This document shows, piece after piece, positions 22,405 through 30,164 of a stretch of 32,652 nucleotides of DNA. A program made the translations under genes and the position numbers. Each line of letters starts with the position of its first letter. Position 1 is the stretch's first letter. The notes below the pieces were generated by a model. It saw only the letters and a program-made list of their open reading frames with translations. It did no database searches and had not been told where the DNA came from. Source of the stretch: Paenibacillus sp. A3 (GTDB lineage Bacteria; Bacillota; Bacilli; Paenibacillales; NBRC-103111); assembly GCF_001399685.1 (NCBI RefSeq), contig NZ_JTHN01000208.1, positions 1 to 32,652 of the forward strand. Reading direction: 5' to 3'.

Positions 22405-23181
22405 ATGGACAAATTTATATATAAAAAGTCAGCAGGAGTTACGGCATTATCCGCAAGCTTTAGCGATTTTGAATATAAAAAGCACAGCCATGAAGAATAT
22501 GCTCTGGGAGTCACCTTGCGCGGGGTGCAGCAGTATAACCTGGATGGGAGCTTTCAGTCCTCCTATCGCAACGGGGTGATGCTTTTTAACCCGGAACAGG
22601 TTCATGACGGAAGGGCGCAGGATAAGACGGGGATTGATTATGTGATCGTTTATATCCATCCCAAGCTTTTTTTAGAGATGCTTGAAAAAAAGGATGTCGT
22701 GATGTTCTCTTCTCCCATTGTTTATAATCGCAGGCTTCAGCAAGGCATATTAAATCTGGTTCATGCGATATTCAGCAATAAAGCCGAATCGCTGTGCAGC
22801 GAGTTGCTTCTGGCTCTTGCAGATAACTTTTCCCAAACGGAAATGAACTACGTGTTCAAAAAAAACAATACGCTTATGAAGAAAGCAAAGGAAATGATAT
22901 ACTTCAGTCTAGACCATGTGCTAAAGCTGGATGACATTTGCAGAGAGTTGGATATGTCCAAATTTCAGTTCATCCGGGCCTTTAAAGCGGACACGGGCAT
23001 TTCCCCGTACCAATTTTTCTTAAACTGCAAAGTCGAGCATGCCAAGCGGCTCATCGAAAAAAACAAGGATATTTACGCCGCGGTAACGGAATGCGGATTT
23101 GTTGATTTATCCCATATGAACAGGCATTTTAAAAGTATGTACGGAATAACGGCATTCGAGTACATGTCAGGCATAAGTTAA
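22405..23181 (+). CDS. AraC-family regulator
   Basis: A 258-aa regulator. The N-terminal half is a cupin-like sensor (KKHSHEEYALGVTLRGVQQY, then VMLFNPEQVHDGRA). The C-terminal 100 residues hold two helix-turn-helix units: LDDICRELDMSKFQFIRAFK and YAAVTECGFVDLSHMNRHFK, followed by the closing GITAFEY. ATG at 22405 is nine bases after GAGG; an in-frame GTG at 22399 is less likely. It is almost certainly co-transcribed with the LysE gene and likely responds to an amino-acid-type ligand. Confidence 0.9.
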   Translation: MDKFIYKKSAGVTALSASFSDFEYKKHSHEEYALGVTLRGVQQYNLDGSFQSSYRNGVMLFNPEQVHDGRAQDKTGIDYVIVYIHPKLFLEMLEKKDVVMFSSPIVYNRRLQQGILNLVHAIFSNKAESLCSELLLALADNFSQTEMNYVFKKNNTLMKKAKEMIYFSLDHVLKLDDICRELDMSKFQFIRAFKADTGISPYQFFLNCKVEHAKRLIEKNKDIYAAVTECGFVDLSHMNRHFKSMYGITAFEYMSGIS

Positions 23182-23209
23182 GCCTTGAAAGCTTATGGAG
23201 GGGAATGTA

Positions 23210-23704
23210 GTGGAAAAGCTAACCATCGAACCAGGACAAGGCATTGGTTTAATCAAATTGGGGATGAACAAATTAGCAGTGGAAAAGGCTTTACAAGACT
23301 ATACAGCAAGTTACCATGGTATAAATTATGGCGATAATTATTTTGCAGATGCCTTTCGTATCGAGTATGATCTAGAAGAAAAAGTTAAATTTGTTGAAAT
23401 TCCATGGACTCTAAAAAATGTGTTTACCTGTACTTGCAGTGATATTGACGTTTTCAATACTAAAGCTGAAGAACTTATCAAAAAACTGGACAATATTTCA
23501 CCTTATGATAGACAACACCAGGAGCTTGGGTATACTTATGTTTTCCCTCAATGGGGTTTATCCCTTTGGAGATCAAGGAAGTTTGAAGAAGACGACATGC
23601 AAACGGACTGGTTTAAAAATTTATCGCCAGAGAATCAAGAAGACGAATTGCGGTTCATGTATTTTGAATCTGTAAGTATTTGGAGTGAATCGTATTATAC
23701 GTAA
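23210..23704 (+). CDS. Hypothetical protein, 164 aa
   Basis: Unrecognised cytoplasmic protein. The opening IEPGQGIGLIKLGMNKLAVE is a 'GxGIGxIxLGM...V...L' segment seen at the head of many small Bacillales proteins of unknown role and resembling BamE-like folds. It continues with strands (ADAFRIEYDLEEKVKFVEIP), then AEELIKKLDNIS and an aromatic end. GTG at 23210 is chosen because GGAGGGG stands six bases before it; an ATG at 23195 precedes the site. From here on base composition is more AT-rich than before. It follows the AraC gene by 28 bases but probably is an independent accessory gene. Confidence 0.7.
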   Translation: MEKLTIEPGQGIGLIKLGMNKLAVEKALQDYTASYHGINYGDNYFADAFRIEYDLEEKVKFVEIPWTLKNVFTCTCSDIDVFNTKAEELIKKLDNISPYDRQHQELGYTYVFPQWGLSLWRSRKFEEDDMQTDWFKNLSPENQEDELRFMYFESVSIWSESYYT

Positions 23705-23848
23705 GAAGATCATTGGCATCCTGAACAAATTCAAAATCAAGAAAAGAAGCCGAGGAGAAGATTATTGAATACGTTACATGCTTCTACAGTGAAAAAAGAA
23801 TCCGCTCCTCTATAGGACATGCGAACTTACGCTACGTTTTGCTGCCTT

Positions 23849-25060
23849 TTATACTTTTGAAAATAAAGACATGATACGGCTTGCGGCTTCTTTGTACCCG
23901 CCGGCGTTACGTAAGGAATCCCCGATCCGCTTGGCATGTTCTTTATAAGCAGATTCGTTCAACACTTGCAGCAAAGCGGACTTCAAAGCTGCAGGCGTAA
24001 GCTGGCTTCGATCTAAAATAATTCCGGCTCCTAGCTCTTCCACCCGCTTCGCAACAATAGGTTGATCCGAGCTTAATGGAATCATGACAAGCGGCACATC
24101 ATAGAATAAAGCTTCGCTCGTACTGTTCATCCCGGCATGAGTAATAAAAGCATCGGCCTGCTGGAGCACTTCCAATTGGGGAACATACGGTTCAATGATG
24201 AAGTTATGAGGAATGTTGTCACCCAGCGAGTCCAGATCCGTGTCTTTACCGCAAGATAACACAAACTGAGCCGGAATATCTTGAAAGGCTTCAAAGCAAA
24301 GCTTATAAAACTCAATATCTTTGGTCAAAATGCTGCCCATGGAAATGTATACGACTTGGTCATAATGAGATCGAAGCTTTTCCAGCGGAAATGAAGGAGC
24401 GTCAAGTCGTGATGTAATCGAAGGTCCGGTAAAGATGTAGCTATCGTCAAGCTTATCGGCATCGGGTTGGAAATCGCGGCTTGTAAAAACAACCTTTAAC
24501 TGACCATATTGGCGGGTAATATCTTCAATGGCAGGTACAGCTACGTTACATTTATTAGCGACGCTTTGCGCCGTCTTTGTTACTCTTTCATGAAGAGCTT
24601 CCACATCTACATCATCGGCATCAAACACTTCTACAATCTTGCTTAGCGGCTCAGCGAAAGCCAGGTTTGTCACGGAGCAGATCGTCGGGATGCCTAGCTT
24701 TTCCCCTAAAATAGCCCCACCCCAACCGAACAAGGAATCAAAAATCAAGTAATCAAAAGATTCGTTTTCGATCTGCCTCAAGATTTCCGGAATGCGGGGT
24801 TCAATAATGCCTCGCAGCATGAAATCAGTGAAGTGAAGCGGGTGCCTAAATTCGGTCGGATTAAAACCAAGATCCCGAAATACTTGTTCATCCAGTTGAT
24901 AGGCCCGGAATTGCGCGCCGGTCTGGGCAAGTCTAGCCCGATATTCTTCCGAGCACATATAGACGACTTCTTCCCCGTTGTCGACTAGCTGCTTTACCAA
25001 GCCTAAGGTAGGATTGACGTGACCTTCTGCTGGAATTGTTACATACAGTACGCGTGCCAT
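23849..25060 (-). CDS. MGT-family glycosyltransferase (YojK/YjiC-like, GT1)
   Basis: A 403-aa GT-B enzyme of full length. The N-domain starts YVTIPAEGHVNPTLGLVKQL (glycine-rich loop with the catalytic-type His). The C-domain has the sugar-nucleotide motif FITHAGMNSTSEALFYDVP (about 305-323) and then SSDQPIVAKRVEELGAG, with the D-Q that bind the sugar. This is the macrolide glycosyltransferase pattern found in Bacillus YojK and YjiC, which glucosylate small phenolics, flavonoids or macrolides. The ATG at 25060 follows GGAGGTG. The gene stands alone, so its native acceptor is not known. Confidence 0.93.
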   Translation of the reverse strand: MARVLYVTIPAEGHVNPTLGLVKQLVDNGEEVVYMCSEEYRARLAQTGAQFRAYQLDEQVFRDLGFNPTEFRHPLHFTDFMLRGIIEPRIPEILRQIENESFDYLIFDSLFGWGGAILGEKLGIPTICSVTNLAFAEPLSKIVEVFDADDVDVEALHERVTKTAQSVANKCNVAVPAIEDITRQYGQLKVVFTSRDFQPDADKLDDSYIFTGPSITSRLDAPSFPLEKLRSHYDQVVYISMGSILTKDIEFYKLCFEAFQDIPAQFVLSCGKDTDLDSLGDNIPHNFIIEPYVPQLEVLQQADAFITHAGMNSTSEALFYDVPLVMIPLSSDQPIVAKRVEELGAGIILDRSQLTPAALKSALLQVLNESAYKEHAKRIGDSLRNAGGYKEAASRIMSLFSKV

Positions 25061-25199
25061 GTACTACACCTCCAATATAATTCTAAATTAGGGATACAAT
25101 GCCATTTCATTATAGATGAGGGCAAACGCAGGAATCAAGCGACGTTGAAATTCTGTCATTTATTGAACAATGAGCAGCTAAGTGTCTAAGAGTTTACGT

Positions 25200-25227
25200 T
25201 AAATAGAGCAAGAATATGGTCCGATAT
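25200..25227 (+). promoter_or_regulatory. Sigma-D-like promoter 2, with no clear gene after it
   Basis: TAAA at 25200-25203, a 16-bp spacer and TCCGATAT at 25220-25227. The surroundings (TTTACGTTAAATAGA and GATATATAGTAAGATAG) closely match promoter 3, 380 bp downstream. The first real gene is that behind promoter 3, so this copy may be a duplicate, a relic or a distal second start. Confidence 0.5.
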
Positions 25228-25369
25228 ATAGTAAGATAGTTGAGCAGATAGTGACCTGACATGTTTCAAACCTCCTTTAATGGTCAAGAAGGTATGTTTA
25301 ATCAAATTCAACATAACAATACGTCGTATCCATAAAACATAGACGAGTACGCACAGTTTTAAATTAATG

Positions 25370-25387
25370 TTCGTATGAACATACGAA
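25370..25387. repeat. Inverted repeat in the gene-poor stretch
   Basis: TTCGTATG and CATACGAA, separated by AA, give an 18-bp dyad; an inner GTTC-GTAT-GAAC is also symmetric. It could be a protein binding site. It is not in the order of the Bacillus LexA box. Confidence 0.4.
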
Positions 25388-25553
25388 ATTTTAGTCAAGT
25401 AAAAAAATGAATCTCCCCTTTAAGAAACTTAGTTTTATTAGATTCAATCCTCCCGATGCATTCTTACAAAGCACTCCACATGTCTCGACCTATCAAGAGG
25501 GATGGTGTCGCGGCTGCCGCTCGATCCTCGAAAAATTTGCTATTCCCATATAT

Positions 25554-25604
25554 CCAAAAGTGTGTGAGAATTTACATTAAATAGAATGTGGTAGTGTCCG
25601 ATAT
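25554..25604 (+). promoter_or_regulatory. Sigma-D-like promoter 3, before the six-gene unit
   Basis: TAAA at 25578-25581, a 15-bp spacer and TCCGATAT at 25597-25604, the ideal spacing. Upstream CCAAAAGTGTGTGA (25554-25567) and TTTACAT repeat those of promoter 1 near 12.1 kb. The ATG of the next gene is 64 bases further on. Confidence 0.6.
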
Positions 25605-25668
25605 ATATTAAGATAAGGAATCGGTTGCAGGAAGCCAGAAGTAGTTAGCCAAAAGGGAGATTTGCCGT

Positions 25669-26181
25669 ATGAGTATATTGTTAAGGGTTGAACGAGAATC
25701 CGGTGGTCAGCCAATTGAGCTTGGCGATGGAAAAATTACTGGCTATAGCTATATCAATACAAGCCCGGCAGATTTTTTTGCCAAAGCTTATAATGCGGAG
25801 CACTCGATTCAGATACGGGGTGAGATTCCACTTCGGTTACTTCCCCCTGTGGAACAAGATGCGGACAACTCCAATACGCTATATGGTTCAATTTTCTACG
25901 GGCATGATCTTGCTATTAAAAATGGGCTTCTTGCGAAGGAAGAAGCTGCGGAACAGCAATTTATAAAAAATGTAATTTTTGGGGTAAGCCTTATGGAACA
26001 GGAAGTGAACAAAATCGCAGATGTACCTTCATTTTTGGGAACCATTAATTATCTGATGGATTCAGAAGCTTTTGAGTATCCTAAGCATTATCCTGCCACA
26101 TCCGACGATTCGGCAACGAAACCATTCTGGGATGTAGAGGAATGGGTACCAAAATATTTAAGAGACTTAGCTCCGAGGTGA
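25669..26181 (+). CDS. Hypothetical protein, 170 aa, first gene of the sigma-D-like unit
   Basis: I do not recognise this protein. It starts SILLRVERESGGQPIELGDG, then KITGYSYINTSPADFFAKAY and SIQIRGEIPLRLLPP. This N-terminal beta-rich opening loosely recalls small tail-tube or sheet proteins of phage-like particles, though the likeness is weak. The second half is helical and acidic (GLLAKEEAAEQQFIKNVIFG). No signal peptide or membrane segment is seen. The ATG follows AAAGGGAG. Its stop overlaps the ribosome site of the lipoprotein gene, five bases on. A sigma-D-like promoter precedes it. Confidence 0.7.
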   Translation: MSILLRVERESGGQPIELGDGKITGYSYINTSPADFFAKAYNAEHSIQIRGEIPLRLLPPVEQDADNSNTLYGSIFYGHDLAIKNGLLAKEEAAEQQFIKNVIFGVSLMEQEVNKIADVPSFLGTINYLMDSEAFEYPKHYPATSDDSATKPFWDVEEWVPKYLRDLAPR

Positions 26182-26186
26182 CGAAT

Positions 26187-27059
26187 ATGATTAGGGTGCT
26201 AGCAATGTTATTGCTGTTGTTAGGGTGTTCACCTGAAGGTGTCCCCTCCTCAGATACCGCGATTATTCGGCCTGATTGGAAAGGGTCACATTTTTCACAA
26301 GTAAAGTGGTCCCCAGACGGAAAGCAAATTTCGTACATAAAAGATAACGAACTTTGGGTTAAGAATTTGAGTTCTGGTAAAAATAGAGAGCTTCTTTCGG
26401 ATATAACCAAATTCGCATGGATAGATTCAAAAAAAATTTTATACTTTATGTCGGATGACAAAGTGGTTCGAGGTAATTTAGGGATATTCGATTTGGAAAA
26501 GGAACAAAGTTCAATATTTTCAAAAAGCGTTCAATGGTCTAATACCTTAGCAGTTCATGATCAAATAGCCTACTTAGGTACGGATGAGCACGGTGTTGGA
26601 ACGCAACGATTAACTGAACCGAAAAGCTTAAACGAGTTGGAAATACCATTATCGACCGGAAGAAAATTTATGCTTTCCCCCCGAGGAGACCGCATTTTAT
26701 TTTTGGAAAGTTCAACGAAAAAAAGCCGGGGGATATTAATGGATAATGTTATGTTATACGATATAGCGACCCGCAAAGTTGAACGAATCGAGCATTTGCA
26801 ATTTGAAGTAATATATAGCTATTGCTGGTCTTCAGATGGAAAATTCCTTGCTTTCGCCGCGCAATTGCCTGGTGATACACAAAATTTATTTATTTATAAA
26901 ATTGGAAGCGACAAAGAGCCCGCTATGCTTCCATTGCCTGATAATGCATCGTATATGGATTGGTCCCCAATCAGTAACCAGATTATTTTGGCAACAGTCG
27001 GACAACCAAGCGGAAATGAGATCCGAATTATAAATATTCCAAATGAATTGTTACAATAG
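26187..27059 (+). CDS. Beta-propeller (TolB/WD40-like) lipoprotein
   Basis: A 290-aa exported protein. A short signal peptide ends in a lipobox LLLLGC, with the lipid-bearing cysteine at residue 14, so it is tethered to the outer face of the membrane. The mature part has repeated PD40-type blades: VKWSPDGKQISYIKDNELWV, MLSPRGDRILFLES, YCWSSDGKFLAFAAQLPGD and MDWSPISNQIILATVG. Such propellers bind proteins or sugars. The ATG at 26187 follows GAGGTGA; the longer frame from 26142 would destroy the signal. It is the second gene of the plus-strand unit. Confidence 0.82.
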   Translation: MIRVLAMLLLLLGCSPEGVPSSDTAIIRPDWKGSHFSQVKWSPDGKQISYIKDNELWVKNLSSGKNRELLSDITKFAWIDSKKILYFMSDDKVVRGNLGIFDLEKEQSSIFSKSVQWSNTLAVHDQIAYLGTDEHGVGTQRLTEPKSLNELEIPLSTGRKFMLSPRGDRILFLESSTKKSRGILMDNVMLYDIATRKVERIEHLQFEVIYSYCWSSDGKFLAFAAQLPGDTQNLFIYKIGSDKEPAMLPLPDNASYMDWSPISNQIILATVGQPSGNEIRIINIPNELLQ

Positions 27060-27108
27060 TTGTAATGAGTTGATGGTTTTTAAGGGCAAGGGACTTGGAG
27101 AATGAACT

Positions 27109-27885
27109 ATGACTAGAAAAAAGATTTTTCTAATTACCATCATAAGTTTGATTTTTATTAGTGCATCCATTTACCCACTGTTTTTAATCATTCAAGAAGC
27201 GGTTTTGGACAGTTATTTGAATTCCAGATACAAAATAGAAGAAGCAATTGATATAAGGAATATGCGTCATCAAACAGCAAATCAGTATTCCTATGAACTT
27301 GCTGCTCCAATTCAATGGAAAGGAAATATTATAGAAGTTTTAACAAGTGACACTGGTGTTGCCGCCCCCAAGAGCAAATTTGATAACGACATCCTGCATG
27401 TTATGCAAGTTACGATTAAAGTTAATGGAAAGGAGAGTTCTTTTCCGACCCAAGCTTGGTTACCTAAGAATATAACAAAGGATAGCGATTACTTATCTTG
27501 GCTAAACTTGTTGAAAATTAAAGACAATAAAAATAATATTGAGCAAATGGCTATTGTTCAAAGAATAGCAGATAACTGGCAAAAGGGAGATACCACATCT
27601 CAAAAATGGAGGGTATTGTATGTGGATGAAGATAAGCAAGTTACCGAAGAACTGTTTAGTTATTTAGAAAGAGGAGATCATTTATTAGGGTTTAAATTGG
27701 TCCTTGCTTCTTCACAATCATCTTCTTGGATAGGATATAAATCTGACATAGCTTATAGGCTTCCATCCATAGTTTTTCCTTTACTTTATCCTACAGGCAC
27801 CTTTTTGATTGGTCTTGTATTAACAATACTTGCTTATCTTCGTTATCGAAAAATTAAGAAGGCAATCCCTTTCAACAAAAAGTAG
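27109..27885 (+). CDS. Hypothetical membrane protein with two terminal TM segments
   Basis: A 258-aa protein with a membrane segment at residues 5-28 (IFLITIISLIFISASIYPLF) and another near the C-terminus, about 222-243 (FPLLYPTGTFLIGLVLTILA), ending in a basic tail (RYRKIKKAIPFNKK). The 190-residue middle is polar and would lie outside the cell. No family is recognised. GGAG is eight bases before the ATG. Directly after the lipoprotein, it probably forms part of the same envelope unit. Confidence 0.75.
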   Translation: MTRKKIFLITIISLIFISASIYPLFLIIQEAVLDSYLNSRYKIEEAIDIRNMRHQTANQYSYELAAPIQWKGNIIEVLTSDTGVAAPKSKFDNDILHVMQVTIKVNGKESSFPTQAWLPKNITKDSDYLSWLNLLKIKDNKNNIEQMAIVQRIADNWQKGDTTSQKWRVLYVDEDKQVTEELFSYLERGDHLLGFKLVLASSQSSSWIGYKSDIAYRLPSIVFPLLYPTGTFLIGLVLTILAYLRYRKIKKAIPFNKK

Positions 27886-27924
27886 TAATGTATAGGATTC
27901 CATATCAAAAAATTATGGAGCTGA

Positions 27925-28161
27925 TTGTTAATCATAATTCTACTTACAACGATTTGTTTGGTTGCTCTAGGATGGGGAATAACAAGTATAGTTAAACCTA
28001 AATATGTGTGGGAAAGGTCTTTTATGACTTCAAGGAAAGCAAGAGAACTAAATGAAGGCGACTTAATTCTTACAAGAATATCCGGAGTGTTTCTCATAAT
28101 AATAATGATTAGTTTCTATGTGTATGCTATCAGTACAATAGGTCTGACCTCGAAATATTGA
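27925..28161 (+). CDS. Small membrane protein, DUF6199-like (copy 1)
   Basis: A 78-aa protein with two hydrophobic helices around a conserved loop. The first includes LVALGWGITSIVKPKYVWER, the loop MTSRKARELNEGDLILTRIS, and the second GVFLIIIMISFYVYAIS. The P-x2-x-W, T-S-x-K, N-x2-D-L and T-x-x-x-G-V-F-L-I positions recur in the next gene, so the two are paralogues. The pattern is that of the DUF6199 group as I remember it. The start is TTG at 27925 after GGAG. Confidence 0.65.
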   Translation: MLIIILLTTICLVALGWGITSIVKPKYVWERSFMTSRKARELNEGDLILTRISGVFLIIIMISFYVYAISTIGLTSKY

Positions 28162-28167
28162 TGACCA

Positions 28168-28428
28168 ATGTTAACCTTGTCTTCGGAAAGCAGGTCTTGT
28201 TTGGAAACCAAAATTTTTCTAATCATCTTTTTTGGCGCTTCTTTTTCTTATGGGCTTGTTGCCGTACTAAATCCAACGTGGGCATGGATGCATGGGTTTC
28301 GTACTAGCAAGGTACGTGAACCCAATCAAGCAGATTTGCTTATGACCAAAGTTATGGGAGTATTTTTAATCCTATTAATGATTGTTATACTGGTCGTCGT
28401 CGTTACGAATTTTAAAATTTTGAGATGA
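28168..28428 (+). CDS. Small membrane protein, DUF6199-like (copy 2)
   Basis: Tandem paralogue of the preceding gene: IFLIIFFGASFSYGLVAVLN, then PTWAWMHGFRTSKVREPNQA, DLLMTKVMGVFLILLMIVIL. The two copies differ enough to suggest an old duplication. The start is uncertain. The ATG at 28168 lacks a good site; a TTG at 28201 gives a 75-aa protein that aligns with copy 1 over its whole length and may be the true one. It ends next to the DUF7716-like gene. Confidence 0.6.
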   Translation: MLTLSSESRSCLETKIFLIIFFGASFSYGLVAVLNPTWAWMHGFRTSKVREPNQADLLMTKVMGVFLILLMIVILVVVVTNFKILR

Positions 28429-28451
28429 TGGGAAATAGTATGGAGAAACAT

Positions 28452-28760
28452 ATGGCATTGCGAAGTATACTAAATAATATTGAAAAATTCGAGTGGTCAG
28501 ATGCATTATTTCTTCCAGAGGATGAGACATGGAGTCTGGATACACAAGCTGCTATAATCGATCCAGATGATGTAGAAGATGAAATTGACGAAGTTCCAAA
28601 ATTTGCAAAGGATATAAAGTTAATGTATACATTAGATATTCAAACTATAAAAGGAATTATAAAAAATGCTTATGAACAAAAGACTGAGTGTACAGATGAA
28701 GATTTAATTGAAGCTTTTTTATATTATTATGATAATGATGCTTTTATAGTAATTAAATAA
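28452..28760 (+). CDS. DUF7716-like acidic protein
   Basis: A 102-aa acidic cytoplasmic protein with the DUF7716 order: a helix FEWSDALFLPEDETWSLDTQ, the strand AAIIDPDDVEDEIDEVP, FAKDIKLMYTLDIQTIKGI, then IKNAYEQK and the end DLIEAFLYYYDNDAFIVI. In other bacteria such proteins sit among immunity genes; the function is unproven. ATG at 28452 is chosen because GGAG lies six bases before it; upstream ATGs at 28425 and 28440 are alternatives. It is the last gene of the plus-strand unit and converges with the minus-strand island. Confidence 0.65.
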   Translation: MALRSILNNIEKFEWSDALFLPEDETWSLDTQAAIIDPDDVEDEIDEVPKFAKDIKLMYTLDIQTIKGIIKNAYEQKTECTDEDLIEAFLYYYDNDAFIVIK

Positions 28761-28793
28761 TCATTAAATTGGCTTTATGTATGATTAAGAGAT

Positions 28794-28926
28794 TCATTTA
28801 GCAACATTCCTCGGTATAACCGCTGAAAGTAGCCAACCAATAATACCTGCTCCAAATGCAAACCCAAGAAGCAAAAAAAAGGACGAGCAGATTTAATCCT
28901 AATTCAACACTGTCAAATGGATTCAT
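28794..28926 (-). pseudogene. Frameshifted small membrane protein
   Basis: From ATG at 28926 the reading is NPFDSVELGLNLLVLFF, then it leaves frame at a run of eight A (plus strand, 28873-28880). With seven A it continues LLGFAFGAGIIGWLLSAVIP, then RNVAK and stop at 28794, a neat 43-44 residue one- or two-helix membrane protein. As written, it ends at 28798 in an unlikely sequence. AGGAG lies 13 bases upstream. The single-base change in a homopolymer may be a sequencing error or real decay. Confidence 0.5.
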
Positions 28927-28968
28927 GGTAATCTATAATCTCCTATTTTCTTTATCGCAATATTACTC

Positions 28969-29184
28969 TCATTTGGTCAATGGCCTTGGTGATACTAAAA
29001 TGCTCAATCCAAGATCTTCTCCGTGGTCCCACATTTTTACCCATGGATATGTATTCTTAGGCAGCACAAATTCTCTTTCCTCTAAAGGCTTGATTGGAGA
29101 GTCATCAACTATGCAGTTATGATTTACTGTAGCTGGATGAATTGAAACTACCCTGCCTGTATCGTTATAGTATACAAACTTCAT
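28969..29184 (-). CDS. Hypothetical small protein, 71 aa
   Basis: Soluble 71-aa protein with three short beta strands: MKFVYYNDTGRVVSIHPAT, NHNCIVDDSPIKPLEEREFV and YPWVKMWDHGEDLGLSILVS. It is not recognised. GAGGATGCAGAG before the ATG gives a usable ribosome site. It belongs to the run of small minus-strand genes and probably shares a transcript with those upstream. Confidence 0.65.
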   Translation of the reverse strand: MKFVYYNDTGRVVSIHPATVNHNCIVDDSPIKPLEEREFVLPKNTYPWVKMWDHGEDLGLSILVSPRPLTK

Positions 29185-29221
29185 CTCTGCATCCTCTTCC
29201 CAATAATTCCTAATAGTTGTA

Positions 29222-29468
29222 TTAACTTAGTTCACTTAACTTTTTACCGTCCCATAGCAAAATAGGCTTCTCAAAAGCAAAAGCAATTTTTTCATATATG
29301 TATTTGATGTCTTCAATGCTATCTTGGTACAAAGCATTTTTATTCTTAATAAAACTATTGGGTTCACCATTTTCATAATAGACCTCGCAAACCTCAAATA
29401 CATCTTCACCATCTTCTTCAATTCCTGTTTTTATACTTTACGATCCGATAGTTCCAATGACTGAACAT
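29222..29468 (-). pseudogene. Frameshifted small protein (WNYR...EVYYENGEP family)
   Basis: From ATG at 29468 the frame reads MFSHWNYRIVKYK and breaks at a run of five T (plus strand, 29428-29432). In the adjacent frame it goes on TGIEEDGEDVFEVCEVYYEN, GEPNSFIKNKNALYQDSIED, IKYIYEKIAFAFEKPILLWD and stops at 29222. Removing one base restores one 81-aa protein of a type common in Bacillales (opening xxWNYRI, then EVYYENG). GGAAAGG lies ten bases upstream. The function is unknown. Decay or a homopolymer sequencing error are both possible. Confidence 0.6.
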
Positions 29469-29500
29469 TGCCCATCAGCCTTTCCTATGAAATCTCAATT

Positions 29501-29701
29501 TTATTTACTTATTCTTAATGGACACCATTTGGGAGATGTTTTTAACTCGTTGGATTCAATGCTTGGATATCCATCTCCAATGGATTCTTTATGTGTGCAA
29601 TATCGTAAAGATGTTACTCCTCGCATACTGCTTCGACTACTTATAGACAGCGCTTCCCCTTCTTTATAGAATTCACACTCTTTGCACTTAGGGACGATCA
29701 T
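29501..29701 (-). CDS. Small cysteine-rich protein, possible zinc finger
   Basis: A 66-aa protein with four cysteines placed like a small zinc-binding unit: PKCKECEFY (C6, C9), RYCTH (C35) and PKWCPLR (C60). The segment ESNELKTSPKWCP is conserved in small phage and Bacillales proteins as I recall. GAGGTGA precedes the ATG at 29701. Zinc binding is inferred from spacing only; no function is known. Confidence 0.7.
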   Translation of the reverse strand: MIVPKCKECEFYKEGEALSISSRSSMRGVTSLRYCTHKESIGDGYPSIESNELKTSPKWCPLRISK

Positions 29702-29762
29702 TCTTTCACCTCAATTCCATTAAAACTTCGATTTTATTTGTACTTCATTTCTCTGTGCGTAT

Positions 29763-30062
29763 TTAACCTGATATACCAACTACCAGATTATTATACAAGG
29801 CTTGATAGGCTCTGACTGCCATATTTGCTTCATCAGCCATAATCGTAATGGAATCATCGGGATACACAATGATAATTCGGATGATAAATTCATGATAATT
29901 CTCGTCCAAGTAGTAGATCTGGTAAATCACTTTATCTTTACTGTAATGCTCGTTAATCACTGTTGCATCTTTAAATTCCGCATTAATAATATCAGGTACA
30001 GGCACAAAAGAACGAGAGTAAGGAGTTTTCTTGAAACCATATAAAATTAATATGTTTTCCAT
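29763..30062 (-). CDS. Hypothetical protein, 99 aa
   Basis: Soluble alpha/beta protein without a recognised family: ILILYGFKKTPYSRSFVPVP, a beta-rich middle (KVIYQIYYLDENYHEFIIRI then IIVYPDDSITIMADE) and a closing helix ANMAVRAYQALYNNLVVG. GGAGG lies just before the ATG at 30062. It is part of the minus-strand run. Confidence 0.68.
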   Translation of the reverse strand: MENILILYGFKKTPYSRSFVPVPDIINAEFKDATVINEHYSKDKVIYQIYYLDENYHEFIIRIIIVYPDDSITIMADEANMAVRAYQALYNNLVVGISG

Positions 30063-30164
30063 TGGGTTTCCTCCAAGACGTTTGTTGTCCTTGACATATT
30101 AAAGACGTTACAATATTTAAATAACTCCTTTTGACCTATAGAAGATTCATTTCATTTTGAAATA

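Larger units (their letters stand above)
25061..25668. other. 600-bp gene-poor stretch with two sigma-D-like promoters
   Basis: No convincing gene is present. One minus-strand frame (25186-25398) and one plus-strand frame (25407-25580) are open for 58-70 codons but lack ribosome sites and sensible composition. The stretch holds two sigma-D-like promoters and an inverted repeat, listed separately. It may contain the decayed remains of a duplicated leader. Confidence 0.6.

Noticed and set aside
25370-25387. LexA/SOS box
   Set aside because: The half-sites are in the order GTTC-N4-GAAC, not the CGAAC-N4-GTTCG order of Bacillus LexA sites.
25186-25398. Minus-strand frame of 70 codons in the gene-poor stretch
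   Set aside because: No ribosome site, odd composition, and it overlaps the sigma-D-like promoter on the other strand.
25407-25580. Plus-strand frame of 57 codons ending inside promoter 3
   Set aside because: No ribosome site before its ATG; its end shares text with promoter 1 only because the promoter DNA is repeated.
29457-29669. Plus-strand frame of 70 codons
   Set aside because: It is the shadow of the cysteine-rich minus-strand gene and the frameshifted gene next to it, both of which have ribosome sites.
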